Counted from the first letter of the stretch, positions 50,811 to 58,717 are shown. The stretch is DNA of 64,000 bases from Sphingobium sp. 15-1 (GCF_013375535.1 NZ_JABXJG010000003.1:496001-560000), one strand, 5' to 3'. Numbers and translations are program-made. Notes: a model not told the origin generated them from the letters alone.

Positions 50811-51797
50811 TCACGCCCGGCGTTCGGCGCGCTGTGCCGTGCTGCCGCCGTTGTTCTTGACGACGTGCAGCGGCACGCCGGCCGCGCGGAGCTTCTGGGC
50901 GAGATTGGCCTGGATGCCGGTGCCTTCGCAGATCACCGCCTCGACGGGCTTCAATGCCAGCATCCGGTCGTTGCGGACGAAGGCAGCGCGATTGCCAAGG
51001 TTCCGGTCGAGACGGAACTGGATGACCTTGACGCCGCGTGATGCGGCCCATGCCTGCGCGATCGCGTCGCACCCTTTGGTCTGGGCCGTGGTGGCGAGGA
51101 TCATCTCGGGGATGCGGGTCTTGATCGCGTCGAGCCCGCCCCAGAGCCGGTCGCTGTCGTCCCAGTTCGAGCCGCCGGAAAAGACGACCACCGGGCCTTC
51201 AGGGGTGAACTGCTCGCGGCGTTCGCGGGCGCGTGCGGCGAGATAATCGCGCGCATCAATCATGGAGGCGGTGGTCGCACCAGACACCTTGCTGCCCCGC
51301 ACCGGCGAGAAGGGCCTTCCCGTTTCCACGCGATAGACTTCGCCGGCATGGTCGCGCATGCATTCCATCGCTTCCCGGCAGCCCTGGAGCGTCTGGCAGA
51401 GGATCTGGGTTTCCTCCAGCTCGACGGCATAGATTTCGGACGGATCATATTCGCGGGCCAGTTCGCCGAGCTTCTTGGCGGTGTCATCCTCACGGCCTTC
51501 GATCCGCTTGGCGACGACATGGAAGCTGTTCGCGAAGCCCCAGGCAAGGTCGGCGGCATATGGCTCCATCCGGGTGTCGCGCAGCACGTCGAACAGCGTC
51601 TGCATCACCATCTCGACGGCGGCGCGCGCCTGATCGGGATCGGGCATGTCGCGCTGCTCGGGCTCGTCGACGATGCTGAGCTTGGCCATGTCCGAGTGTT
51701 CGATGAAGGCCTGTCCGTAGGTGGAGGAGAGATCGGTATTGGCCGTCTGCGAGGCGATGAAGCTGGCGAGATCGGAGAAGTTGGTGAAGCTGGTCAT
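50811..51797 (-). CDS. DUF2493 (SLOG-like) protein
   Basis: A 328-residue protein whose C-terminal 120 residues are the DUF2493 domain: GPVVVFSGGSNWDDSDRLWGGLDAI, ILATTAQTKGCDAIAQAWAASRGVKVIQFRLD, NRDAFxRND-like NRAAFVRNDRML, VICEGTGIQANLAQKLRAAGVPL. This is a Rossmann-like SLOG fold expected to bind a nucleotide or related ligand. The N-terminal 200 residues are helical. Such proteins are standard cargo of alphaproteobacterial plasmids and ICEs, next to DUF736 and strawberry-notch genes as here. The start at 51797 (MTSFTNFSDL) has a weak site (GGAGGTTTTC). A structured leader (51902-52006) lies about 105 bp upstream. Confidence 0.82.
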   Translation of the reverse strand: MTSFTNFSDLASFIASQTANTDLSSTYGQAFIEHSDMAKLSIVDEPEQRDMPDPDQARAAVEMVMQTLFDVLRDTRMEPYAADLAWGFANSFHVVAKRIEGREDDTAKKLGELAREYDPSEIYAVELEETQILCQTLQGCREAMECMRDHAGEVYRVETGRPFSPVRGSKVSGATTASMIDARDYLAARARERREQFTPEGPVVVFSGGSNWDDSDRLWGGLDAIKTRIPEMILATTAQTKGCDAIAQAWAASRGVKVIQFRLDRNLGNRAAFVRNDRMLALKPVEAVICEGTGIQANLAQKLRAAGVPLHVVKNNGGSTAQRAERRA

Positions 51798-51901
51798 GAA
51801 AACCTCCAATGATTGCTCTCTCACCTGCGGATCAGATGAAAGATGATCGTCATCAGGAGGATCGGGCGTGCTTTAGTCAGGGACGCCGGGCGTTCGCGCC
51901 C

Positions 51902-52006
51902 GGCGCCGCGCAGCGGGGAGCGGGGGAACCGATTTTGTCGGGGTTGGAACGAAGCGCAGCGCAGTGAAGGCCCCGGCAAAATTGGGGGGACCGCTCATCC
52001 TTGACG
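51902..52006 (-). promoter_or_regulatory. Structured leader, copy 2
   Basis: Read on the minus strand: CCCCCCAATTTTGCCGGGG, a loop containing CACTGCGCTGCGCTTCG, then CCCCGACAAAATCGG and CCGCTGCGCGGCGCC. The arms pair over about 13 positions (AATTTTGCCGGGG against CCCCGACAAAATC). It corresponds to copy 1 at 49452-49556 and lies upstream of the DUF2493 gene, with a further GCCGGGCG-type hairpin (51880-51905) at its 3' side. Confidence 0.65.
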
Positions 52007-52129
52007 AAAGGGCGCGGAGATCCTCACACTTTGGCGATGAAGCTTGTCTGATGCCGAGATGTGAGAGAGTATTCGATTTGCCCCGCGCTCGTGCGGGTTA
52101 ACAGCAAATCGGCCGCAGTCTGTTGGGCG

Positions 52130-52357
52130 TTATGAGCAACATCCCGTTCGCCATTCCAGATGGCGGACATAAGTGGTGATCTCGAATATATTGCAGGCAA
52201 GTTCTTCGTCATTCAACGCGGCCTGTCTCGTGAATTCCAACGTCATGGCGGACCAGTCGAGGCCTTCGAGCAACTGATCGCGGCGGAAGACGAAGCGTTC
52301 GAGCGAGACGAGTTCGCGATAGGCGCTGGTAAACAGCGGGCTGATGTCAGTTGGCAT
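52130..52357 (-). CDS. Small hypothetical protein
   Basis: A 75-residue protein (MPTDISPLFTSAYREL, then a long helical part with FTRQAALNDEELACNIFEITTYVRH). The ATG at 52357 has CGGAG upstream. No family is recognised. It lies just downstream of the terminator of the DUF736 gene on the same strand. Confidence 0.45.
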   Translation of the reverse strand: MPTDISPLFTSAYRELVSLERFVFRRDQLLEGLDWSAMTLEFTRQAALNDEELACNIFEITTYVRHLEWRTGCCS

Positions 52358-52385
52358 GACCAAGGCTCCGATCTGATAGACAGGC

Positions 52386-52438
52386 ATAAAAAAGACAGGG
52401 CCCGCTTCGCGACTGAGGAGAGCGAAGCGGACCCTGTA
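52386..52438 (-). terminator. Strong rho-independent terminator of the DUF736 gene
   Basis: On the minus strand ACAGGGTCCGCTTCGC and GCGAAGCGGGCCCTGT pair over 16 positions around an 11-base loop and are followed by CTTTTTTT. A smaller hairpin (GCGCATGA...TCATGCGC, 52441-52467) precedes it. Confidence 0.85.
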
Positions 52439-52485
52439 GGGCCGCGCATGAAGGGCAGGTCATGCGCGGTGGAGAGGCGGTAAAT

Positions 52486-53004
52486 TCAGGCAGCGACGGA
52501 TTGGTCGGCATCCGCCCCTTGACGGCGCTTGCCGCGGCCGGGCTGGGACGAATCTTCGCCGAAGGCCGCGGGCGCGGTGCTCTCGCCCAGGCCATCACCG
52601 CTTGCGGGTGCTGCTTCGCCACCGGGCAACGGCGGCAGGCCGGAATCGGTCTGGCGCGGCGCCATCGCGCTATCCACGTCACGCTTGCGATTGGGGCGCG
52701 ACCAGACGATGTTGTACGAGCCGTCTTCCTGACGGAAGGCCGAGACGTAGAGGGGCTTGTCGAGGCTGGGATCCTCGATCTTCCCGTTCAGGAACATCTC
52801 GCCCGTGCCATTGGCCGGCAGTTCGAAGAGCGCACCGACCTGGACCCATTCCTTGGCGGCCGAGAGCGCGAACACTTCATATTTGGGCGCCTTGGGATTG
52901 GCCGAGTGCAGTTCGCGCAACGCGATCGTCAGGCTGACGCTGAGGGTCGAGATCTTGCCGAGGAAGGTGCCACTGGCGTTCTGCTTGATCGAACCGATAT
53001 TCAT
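52486..53004 (-). CDS. DUF736-domain protein
   Basis: A 172-residue protein. Residues 1-105 are the DUF736 domain: MNIGSIKQNASGTFLGKIST, LREL..., APKYEVFALSAAKEWVQVGALFEL, GTGEMFLNGKIEDPSLDKPLYVSAFRQEDGSYNIVWSRP. A low-complexity Pro/Gly/Glu-rich tail ending in a basic patch (GRGKRRQG) is appended. DUF736 is a hallmark of alphaproteobacterial plasmids and ICEs, but its function is unknown. The leader contains two hairpins (GTCAGCG...CGCTGAC; CTCGGCCG-AA-CGGCCGAG) and a purine-rich motif, and a strong terminator follows, so it is a separately regulated unit. Confidence 0.9.
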   Translation of the reverse strand: MNIGSIKQNASGTFLGKISTLSVSLTIALRELHSANPKAPKYEVFALSAAKEWVQVGALFELPANGTGEMFLNGKIEDPSLDKPLYVSAFRQEDGSYNIVWSRPNRKRDVDSAMAPRQTDSGLPPLPGGEAAPASGDGLGESTAPAAFGEDSSQPGRGKRRQGADADQSVAA

Positions 53005-53060
53005 GGGACTTCTCCTTGAGGTGATGCTCCCGAACCCCTTGTCCGGGACACCATCCTCTC

Positions 53061-53074
53061 TCCCCCTCCCCTCC
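53061..53074 (-). promoter_or_regulatory. Purine-rich leader motif, copy B (DUF736 leader)
   Basis: GGAGGGGAGGGGGA on the minus strand, 57 bp before the start at 53004 and immediately 3' of the CTCGGCCG hairpin (53074-53091). Confidence 0.5.
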
Positions 53075-53327
53075 TCGGCCGTTCGGCCGAGCAGGCGCGC
53101 CAGCGCCCCTCCGTCAGCGGCGACGCGCTGACGGGATGTCCTGGAGCGCAGGAAAGGCTTGAGGCGAGCGAAGGCAGATTGAGCCGGTTAGCCGGTGCCC
53201 AGGTTCAGCCCGCCATCAGCTTATTTCGTTTGAAGAAGTGGCAATAGCGCCGCCGGCAGCGCCGGTGCGAACCGATCGATGCTCAGACCGCCTTGTCCTC
53301 AAAATTGCGCCAGCGCTCGATCAGCTC

Positions 53328-53588
53328 CTACTTCCTGCCGAAGGCGTCCGGATAGATGGCGCCCTCATGTTGGCCGAGAAAACCGATGATCGTGGTAATA
53401 TGGGTGGCGATCGTGCAGTCGAGCCCAAACAGATCGGCGATCGGGAAATGGCCGCAATCCTCGCCGTTCCACCATGCAAGCAGGAAGTTCGCGACGCGAC
53501 GCGCCTGACCCGTTTCTGATCGGGCAACGGCAATTAAGCGATCAAGGGCTTTTTCTGCCACCACCCGGCTAAATGGGGTCACGTCCAT
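53328..53588 (-). CDS. DUF7673-like protein with possible premature stop
   Basis: An 86-residue protein: ALDRLIAVARSETGQARRVANFLLAWWNGEDCGHFPIADLFGLD, TTIIGFLGQHEGAIYPDAFG. This matches a small family, probably DUF7673, common on sphingomonad and rhizobial plasmids. After YPDAFGRK comes an amber codon (53328-53330), but the same frame then continues ELIERWRNFEDKAV to a TGA. The end of family members has a similar segment, so a point mutation probably removed about 15 residues. Function unknown. Confidence 0.65.
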   Translation of the reverse strand: MDVTPFSRVVAEKALDRLIAVARSETGQARRVANFLLAWWNGEDCGHFPIADLFGLDCTIATHITTIIGFLGQHEGAIYPDAFGRK

Positions 53589-53736
53589 GATCGGCCTCTC
53601 TGCTTATCACACGATAACGGGACTGGCGCGCATGCAAGCTCGCCGGGGCTGTCTGGAAAGTAAGCGCGGCCTGGGAACCGCAGATTTAGGCATGAGAGGT
53701 CTACGTGTCGTGCTCTCTCAGTGCACGAATTATAAA

Positions 53737-53922
53737 TCACGCTGGTGTCACCACCTCGTCAATGAGATGAAATTCCTCCGACCAATCGCTTAGGTGGTCA
53801 CGCACACTTTCGTCTGCTTCTGCTGCCCCAATTGCGTCTTCAAGCGTATCAGCCTCCACACTAACGATCGCCGTTCGTTCAAAGCGAAACCGTTGTGTAA
53901 CTTTCATCTCAAACTTTGGCAT
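53737..53922 (-). CDS. Small hypothetical protein
   Basis: A 61-residue acidic protein (MPKFEMKVTQRFRFERTAIVSVEADTLEDA, then DESVRDHLSDWSEEFHLID). The strand-helix order is that of a small alpha/beta sandwich in which VSVEADTLEDAI is typical of short regulatory or inhibitor proteins. The ATG has AAGGAACG upstream. No family is assigned. Confidence 0.5.
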   Translation of the reverse strand: MPKFEMKVTQRFRFERTAIVSVEADTLEDAIGAAEADESVRDHLSDWSEEFHLIDEVVTPA

Positions 53923-54027
53923 TGGACGTTCCTTAAATCATACGACTCGTCAGCTACGCGGCTTTATCATATCCTAAGTCAATGGATGCCATCTCCCTGG
54001 CATAACTTCCTCCCATCGCGAGGCGGG

Positions 54028-54295
54028 CTAGGCGCCAGCGATCTTCTCGATGACATCGGCGATGCAGGCTTGCGGTTCGAGGCCGTTGAGTTTAGCTGTC
54101 TCGATCGACGGAATAGATGGCGGCTGGGCGTTCACCTGACGCGCGGCCAGGATTTCGATCGCGACCGCACTCATTTGCTTCAGATAGGGAAGGTCGGTTT
54201 CCGGGCACGAACTGCCTGAGGTGAGCAGAGGCCGCGAAATCCCATGCGGCCTGCATGATATCCGCAAGATCAATGTCACGCCGAAAATCGTTCAT
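54028..54295 (-). pseudogene. Gene remnant fused to an IS66 transposase tail
   Basis: Two frames carry parts of one small protein: MNDFRRDIDLADIMQAAWDF and SAHLRQFVPG in one, then LPYLKQMSAVAIEILAARQVNAQPPS in the next, so a frameshift lies near 54195. The end of the second frame, IETAKLNGLEPQACIADVIEKI, is the C-terminus of IS66-type transposases (usual form IETAKLNGVDPQAWLADVLxRI). A decayed gene and a piece of IS66 have therefore been joined. Confidence 0.6.
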
Positions 54296-54454
54296 GAATG
54301 GGAAGCCAATTGAAGATACTCTTTAACTGTCTTCGTCGAGATCAGTGCTGAATTGTGCGGTCAGTATCGCGTCCAGCACTCAATTCACTGGGCGCGATGG
54401 CGATGTGGTCGAAGTTCATTGGTTCCGCTGGCGTTCGGTCCCTTGCATTTTCGA

Positions 54455-54658
54455 TTACTCGGCTTCTCCTTTAGTAAGCCCATCTACGCCCCAAATTTCG
54501 ACAAGCGCTGCGCCCGTGAGGTGTCGACTTTCCAGTGTAACCGCCTGCTCCAGAATTGAACGAACCTCTGTTTCCAGGCTGGGTCTATGCCGGTCGGCGC
54601 TTTCAGGCAATGCCCGATGAACCTCATCAACAATGTCCCAAACAGTGATAGTCGCCAT
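54455..54658 (-). CDS. FitA-like antitoxin, orphan
   Basis: A 67-residue protein with MATITVWDIVDEVHRALPESADRHRPSLETEVRSILEQAV, the ribbon-helix-helix of FitA/VapB-type antitoxins (family MATITVRDLDD-x-V-x-RALRxRAAxHGRS-x-EAE). Several usual basic residues are changed, for instance R to W at position 7 and the RAAEHGRS segment, so DNA binding may be reduced. No PIN toxin gene follows on this strand. The tail is short. It is probably a degenerating antitoxin. Confidence 0.6.
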   Translation of the reverse strand: MATITVWDIVDEVHRALPESADRHRPSLETEVRSILEQAVTLESRHLTGAALVEIWGVDGLTKGEAE

Positions 54659-54740
54659 TGCTTTTTAAACTCCCAAAATAACCGAGATGCAATGACGCCG
54701 TGGACTATGCGGCGGACCGACCTTTATGACCCCCGGACCG

Positions 54741-55034
54741 TCAGTTTTCGGGCTCGAAACTGCGATTCTCCCGGCAATGCCACAGCCGCAGAATTAAGAT
54801 GGTATCCGCCGCGATCTCATAGCGCATCTCGTAGTTGCCCACGATCAGTCGCCGGATTTCGCGCGGCTCATATGCGTCGAGACGCTCACCCAGCCTGGGG
54901 AAATCGAGAAGCCTGCTCGGTGCGCGCACCAACTGCTGGATTACCCGCGCTGCGGCCTCGGGTGCGACTGGCTTCAGATGATCGTAGAGACGGACCAGGC
55001 CTGACGAGCCCTTGCTCGTCCACTGAATCTTCAT
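54741..55034 (-). CDS. RelE/ParE-family toxin
   Basis: A 97-residue toxin: MKIQWTSKGSSGLVRLYDHLKPVAPEAAARVIQQLV, then LDFPRLGERLDAYEPREIRRLIVGNYEMRYEI and ILILRLWHCRENRSF, the ParE/RelE order with the conserved EIRRLIVGNYEMRYE and the terminal WHCRENR. It would act on the ribosome-bound mRNA or on gyrase, which cannot be told from sequence alone. The ATG overlaps the antitoxin stop by 4 bp. Confidence 0.88.
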   Translation of the reverse strand: MKIQWTSKGSSGLVRLYDHLKPVAPEAAARVIQQLVRAPSRLLDFPRLGERLDAYEPREIRRLIVGNYEMRYEIAADTILILRLWHCRENRSFEPEN

Positions 55035-55297
55035 CGGGTCGGCGGAGGCAGCGGATTATCAGTCGACAGGCTATCAGCCCAGGCCAGGACACTTCTGTGA
55101 TCGATCACCCGGCCGGCATCGACATCGTCCATGGCCTCAAGCGTTAGCTTGTGCCGTTCTTCTTCTTGGTCGATCCAGGCAGATAGTGCCTGTTTCATGA
55201 TCCAGCCCCGCGACCGGTCCATGCGCTGCGCCAGCACATCAATCTTGTCCGCAAGACCGATCGGCACATGCGCGGTAAGCACTCTCGTATCGGCCAT
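55031..55297 (-). CDS. CopG/RHH-type antitoxin of the RelE/ParE pair
   Basis: An 88-residue antitoxin: LTAHVPIGLADKIDVLAQRMDRSRGWIMKQALSAWIDQEEE forms the ribbon-helix-helix, with RSRGWIMKQAL as the typical second helix, and the tail MDDVDAGRVIDHRSVLAWADSL binds the toxin (the DVDAGR-x-x-x-H-x-x-V signature). It is translated just before the toxin (ATGA overlap). An AT-rich promoter region lies upstream (55298-55340), with TAAT/ATTA repeats likely to include its operator. Confidence 0.88.
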   Translation of the reverse strand: MADTRVLTAHVPIGLADKIDVLAQRMDRSRGWIMKQALSAWIDQEEERHKLTLEAMDDVDAGRVIDHRSVLAWADSLSTDNPLPPPTR

Positions 55298-55454
55298 GTG
55301 ATTAACTCCTAATCGGTTCGATTAGTGTATAATCACTGTTGCAGCGAGCCGCAAGCTGCAACGGAGCAGCAATCGGGAACGTCCGTGCATTCTTCTGATC
55401 AAGCCAGCCCAATTTTTTCTGCCGACACCGCCTGAAGCATCCAGCGTTGCCCTT

Positions 55455-55730
55455 TCAGGCGACGCAACAGGTCGGAAGCAGCGGGCAGGGGAAGGCGCCA
55501 TAGCGAGAGGTTGCAACGAAACCCGCACTGTCGAGATGGCGTGCAGGCACCCGACGAGCATGACGCAATTGCCCCTTTCGCCAGCCGGTCCATTCTCGCC
55601 AGCCCCGCCGGTTCGACCAGCGCGACATACAGTTGGCGGAAATGAGCGCGGGCTGCCTCAGTTGCGCGACCCGCTCGAGGATCGGTCCGTTGTTGAGATG
55701 TGGCAGGCCCACGATGATCTCGATCGTCAT
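55455..55730 (-). pseudogene. Truncated gene coupled to the DUF7007 gene
   Basis: The ATG overlaps the stop of the upstream gene by 4 bp, so this was the next gene of that operon. The first 80 residues look genuine (MTIEIIVGLPHLNNGPILERV; ALISANCMSRW; RRVPARHLDSAGFVATSRYGAFP). After GAFP the sequence becomes unrelated. The LDSAGFVA segment with the preceding SAN motif reminds me of queuine-transferase-like DpdA proteins, but that is a weak resemblance. It lacks the rest of any TIM barrel and is inactive. Confidence 0.5.
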
Positions 55731-56329
55731 GGCACAGGCACAGCGCCGATCGCAGAAAAGCTGTTGACGATCTGGCCATCGTCATAGCGGTCGGCATCAA
55801 CCAGCGCCCGATGGTCGATCTGCTCATAAGTCGCACGGCCGAGATGATCGACGCTGAGAACACGCCGACCGATCACGCCGGTCTTGCCGTCCGGCACCCA
55901 GTTCGCATGAGAACCGAATGCAGCAATGACGACGATCTCGCCTATCATGGCCTCATAAGCGGCGATGGACCGCAAGACATGGCTCTCCCGTGACGTGACG
56001 TCCGTGCCGGTGAAAGCGCCGTACGCCTGCGGGCGCCAGGCGCGGGCGGTGTCATGGGCAAGCAGGACCGCCGCGCCCATGCCCGGCCGATCGACCCGCC
56101 TCAGTTCGGCCTCGAACGCGATGTACACAAGGGACCAGTTGACGTCCTCTTCATAATAGACCTCGTCGCGCCGAAGGATCGGCGGCATCGCTGCCTGCCG
56201 CTCATCGGACAGGATGATGCCGCCGTGGCTGGCCGTCGATACATGCCAGATGCCGGCCAGAATCTGATCCGCGCTGATGATCGCGCCCCAAATGCTCGTT
56301 GCCGGCTGGGGTGAAGGCAGAAAGGCCAT
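55727..56329 (-). CDS. DUF7007-like plasmid protein
   Basis: A 200-residue protein with IWHVSTASHGGIILSDERQAAMP, then YYEEDVNWSLVYIAFEAEL, the pattern W-x-V-x-TPSHGGxxLS...YEED-x-xW-x-x-V that I associate with DUF7007. The rest is helical. Function unknown; the family is confined mainly to mobile elements. The start at 56329 (MAFLPSPQPATSI) has GGAGAAATATC upstream. It is the first gene of a two-gene unit whose second member is truncated. Confidence 0.7.
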   Translation of the reverse strand: MAFLPSPQPATSIWGAIISADQILAGIWHVSTASHGGIILSDERQAAMPPILRRDEVYYEEDVNWSLVYIAFEAELRRVDRPGMGAAVLLAHDTARAWRPQAYGAFTGTDVTSRESHVLRSIAAYEAMIGEIVVIAAFGSHANWVPDGKTGVIGRRVLSVDHLGRATYEQIDHRALVDADRYDDGQIVNSFSAIGAVPVP

Positions 56330-56446
56330 GATATTTCTCCTATATTGGGTCAGCAACCCTGCCCCCTATCCCCTTTCACGCCCCAGATGCTGGGAGTTGA
56401 CGGAGCGCATTGTTCACTATATGTTCTTATCGAAGGAGATTTTTCC

Positions 56447-56938
56447 GTGAGCCACGAGAAGGAAATCCGTCGCTTTTTCGATCTCGACATCATGCTGCGC
56501 GACGCGGCGCTTGATCCCGAGAACCATCCAACGCGCCGGATGATCGCCAATGCCTGCATCGGCATGCCGGCCAACGATGCCTATTATTCCGTGCGCGAGC
56601 TGCGCGAAGCCGCGCATTGGGTCCATGAAGGCGAGGCCGCCGGCAAGACGAAACTGATCTCGGTGTTGTCCAACGACAATTGCGACGATTTCCAGCGCTG
56701 CATCTATTTCTGCCTGGCGGGGCGCGGCATTGTCGAGATGCTCGACGATCTCGAATGGCTGGAGGAACTGCTGGAACATCGAGGCCGCATCGCGGGCGAA
56801 CAGCTTCGCATGAAGATCCCGACCATGCCGGTAAAGCATCCCTATGTCGCGGATGAACCCGATGGCCCGATGATTGCGATGGATCGCGACTTCAGGCAGG
56901 GATCATCCTGGTGGTTGGATGAAGCGCTGAGGGGCTGA
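56447..56938 (+). CDS. Hypothetical plasmid protein
   Basis: A 163-residue acidic protein (SHEKEIRRFFDLDIMLRDAAL; LREAAHWVHEGEAAGKTKLISVLSNDN; GIVEMLDDLEWLEELLEHRGRIAGEQLRM). The GTG at 56447 is chosen because GAAGGAGA lies seven bases upstream; the frame upstream of it is not gene-like. No family is recognised. Its 3' end abuts the remnant of a ParB-like gene on the other strand, so a recombination junction lies at about 56930. Confidence 0.6.
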   Translation: MSHEKEIRRFFDLDIMLRDAALDPENHPTRRMIANACIGMPANDAYYSVRELREAAHWVHEGEAAGKTKLISVLSNDNCDDFQRCIYFCLAGRGIVEMLDDLEWLEELLEHRGRIAGEQLRMKIPTMPVKHPYVADEPDGPMIAMDRDFRQGSSWWLDEALRG

Positions 56939-56972
56939 GGCGAAGCTTGGAGAGCTTGATGGATTGGATCAC
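56928..56972 (-). pseudogene. First codons of a ParB-like gene
   Basis: A GTG at 56972 with AGGAG eight bases upstream starts VIQSIKLSKLRLSP, matching the N-terminus of plasmid ParB/Spo0J-like proteins (IPLSKLxxSPxNVRxT). After about 15 codons the frame runs into the end of the convergent gene and the NVR motif is absent. The leader upstream carries the purine-rich motif. Confidence 0.4.
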
Positions 56973-57020
56973 GGAAATAACTCCTGCTGGCATCCGGATC
57001 AGCCCGGACACCAGCCCCGC

Positions 57021-57034
57021 TCCCCCTCCCCTTT
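57021..57034 (-). promoter_or_regulatory. Purine-rich leader motif, copy C
   Basis: AAGGGGAGGGGGA on the minus strand, 49 bp before the ParB-like start at 56972, followed by GCGGGGCTGGTGTCCGG, which resembles the DUF736 leader's GGATGGTGTCCCGG. Confidence 0.5.
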
Positions 57035-57108
57035 CTTCTGTGCGCTGGACGAATTCACACAGCTGAGGGCGCTTCAATCCGTCATCCGGTTGCCCTACGA
57101 TCCGCGCC

Positions 57109-58338
57109 ATGTCAGCAGGTGAACATTGGCGCGCCGGTTTCGAAATCGAGGTCATTCTCGGAGACCTGGACGAATCGTCTTTTGCAAAACAGCTGAGCAT
57201 GTACGGTCCGATGGACGAGGCCTCTCCGGCCTTCTGCAAGGCCGTCGCGGCAAAGCTTCGCGCGCAGACGGGCCGTCCATGGTCCGCGCCGATCCGATCG
57301 CCGAGGAAGCCCGGCTTTTATGTGATCGCGGAATATGGACTCGATCCGCTGGTCTGGCCTGACGACCGCCTTGCCGGGGTCGAACTGCTTACCCCGCCCC
57401 TGCCTTTCGATGAAGCCGAAGCCGTCCGGCGCGAGATCATCGAAGCCATCGACGTGATGGACGGGGACTATAATTTCACAGGCGACGAATCCACCAGCGA
57501 TTGCGGTTGGCACATCAATATCGATGCAGGTGACAGGCATCGGCTGGACGCCAGCCGGTTCATCACCGGTGTCGACGAACTGTTGCTGCTGGCGCGCAAC
57601 GATCGGCTCTTTTCGCCCTATACAGGACTTCAGCGACACGCTGTCGGGATAGCGTTGCTGCGCCATCTGGCCCATGATCCAACGGCCAAGCTTCTGGCCG
57701 GCGGGTCCCTCGACAATCTGCTCAACCAACGCGCCGGCCGGGATAAAGGCTATGCCGCCAATTTTGCAAAGACACTGAACGGCTATGTGGAATTGCGCCA
57801 TTTCAGCGCGGACGCCTTCTTCAATGGCCCGCATCTCGTCGAGCAACTTGACAGGATTCCGGCGGCCTTCGAGATAGGACATAATCGCAGTGCTACCTTC
57901 GACACGGCATATCTGCGCAAATTTGCGATACTGTCGAACTGGCTGGCCGGCATTCGGGACAAGCTCTCATGGAATGTGAGCCGGGGCATCATCTGCGCCG
58001 AAGGCGAAATCTGCCTTGAAGGCCATCCGATCGGACGTCTGCTGGCCAATGGCCTAGTCGAGCTGAGCCTGTATCGCGGCGGCGTGCCTGACGCGCTCGC
58101 GGAAATCCGCAATGTCGGGCTGGCCGACATTCCCGAGGCCGTTGCCCTACTGGCGCTCGATCTCGCCGAATTGCGCAACCTTGGGTTCACGTCGCGAACC
58201 ATTGAGAACAAGGCGTTCCAGCGGAGCATCGTCCAATTGGCCAATCGGCTGAGGCGAGAACCAATGCTTTCGAGTGAAGCCCAACTCTCGGCGCTTGCCG
58301 CGGCTCGCGAGAATCCGCCGTGGCAATTTAGCGAATAA
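57109..58338 (+). CDS. Amidoligase-like (ATP-grasp/COOH-NH2 ligase) protein
   Basis: A 409-residue protein with the pattern of the amidoligase_2 family: an N-terminal GFEIEVIL strand, GVELLTPPLPFDEAEAV after about 100 residues, and CGWHINIDAGDRHRLD, corresponding to the family's E-I-E, GVElxSPxL and GxHVHI motifs that make up the ATP/metal site. A long helical C-terminus follows. Amidoligases form amide bonds between carboxylates and amines of peptides or proteins. No small peptide substrate or protease gene is next to it, unlike typical toxin or lantibiotic-like clusters. The ATG at 57109 lacks a strong ribosome site but fits the family start. Assignment is by motif recognition. Confidence 0.6.
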   Translation: MSAGEHWRAGFEIEVILGDLDESSFAKQLSMYGPMDEASPAFCKAVAAKLRAQTGRPWSAPIRSPRKPGFYVIAEYGLDPLVWPDDRLAGVELLTPPLPFDEAEAVRREIIEAIDVMDGDYNFTGDESTSDCGWHINIDAGDRHRLDASRFITGVDELLLLARNDRLFSPYTGLQRHAVGIALLRHLAHDPTAKLLAGGSLDNLLNQRAGRDKGYAANFAKTLNGYVELRHFSADAFFNGPHLVEQLDRIPAAFEIGHNRSATFDTAYLRKFAILSNWLAGIRDKLSWNVSRGIICAEGEICLEGHPIGRLLANGLVELSLYRGGVPDALAEIRNVGLADIPEAVALLALDLAELRNLGFTSRTIENKAFQRSIVQLANRLRREPMLSSEAQLSALAAARENPPWQFSE

Positions 58339-58717
58339 TCACGACCTCGACGCCCACTTGTCTGGCAATGGACGCCCACTGCCGGTCCGCAGTCCAGGCA
58401 GGCAAGCCCTCCCGCTTCGCGAGCGCCAGGCAGAAGCGATCGCCAAGCGATAGTCCGGCCTTGGCGGTTACAGCCCGCAGGTGGCCGGCCGATCGCGCGA
58501 GCTCAGCGTCGACGTCCACCAGCATCACCGGCAGGGGATGCAGCATGGCGTCTACTTCCGATGGCGGCATGTCGTTATGCACAAAGTGGCTCGTCACCTC
58601 CGCAAGGTTGACCACGCACATGTGCGATCCGGTCAGGACCTCCGCCACCTTGTCGCCGCCCGCTTCCGCGCGCAGCATGGCCAGCAGAGCTGATGCATCA
58701 AGGACGACAGACGTCAT
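58328..58717 (-). CDS. vapC: VapC-family PIN ribonuclease toxin
   Basis: A 129-residue PIN protein with all four acidic residues: VVLDASALLAML (Asp7), VVNLAEVTSHF (Glu), GLSLGDRFCLALAKREG (Asp) and WTADRQWASIA (Asp). It should cut tRNA or other structured RNA. The ATG overlaps the antitoxin stop (ATGA), and the 3' end overlaps the convergent amidoligase-like gene by 11 bp. It is intact, unlike the vapC at 4.8 kb. Confidence 0.9.
   Translation of the reverse strand: MTSVVLDASALLAMLRAEAGGDKVAEVLTGSHMCVVNLAEVTSHFVHNDMPPSEVDAMLHPLPVMLVDVDAELARSAGHLRAVTAKAGLSLGDRFCLALAKREGLPAWTADRQWASIARQVGVEVVIIR

Noticed and set aside
55399..55863. 154-residue minus-strand frame
   Set aside because: It overlaps the DUF7007 gene and the coupled truncated gene in another frame; the ATGA overlap supports the frame that was chosen.
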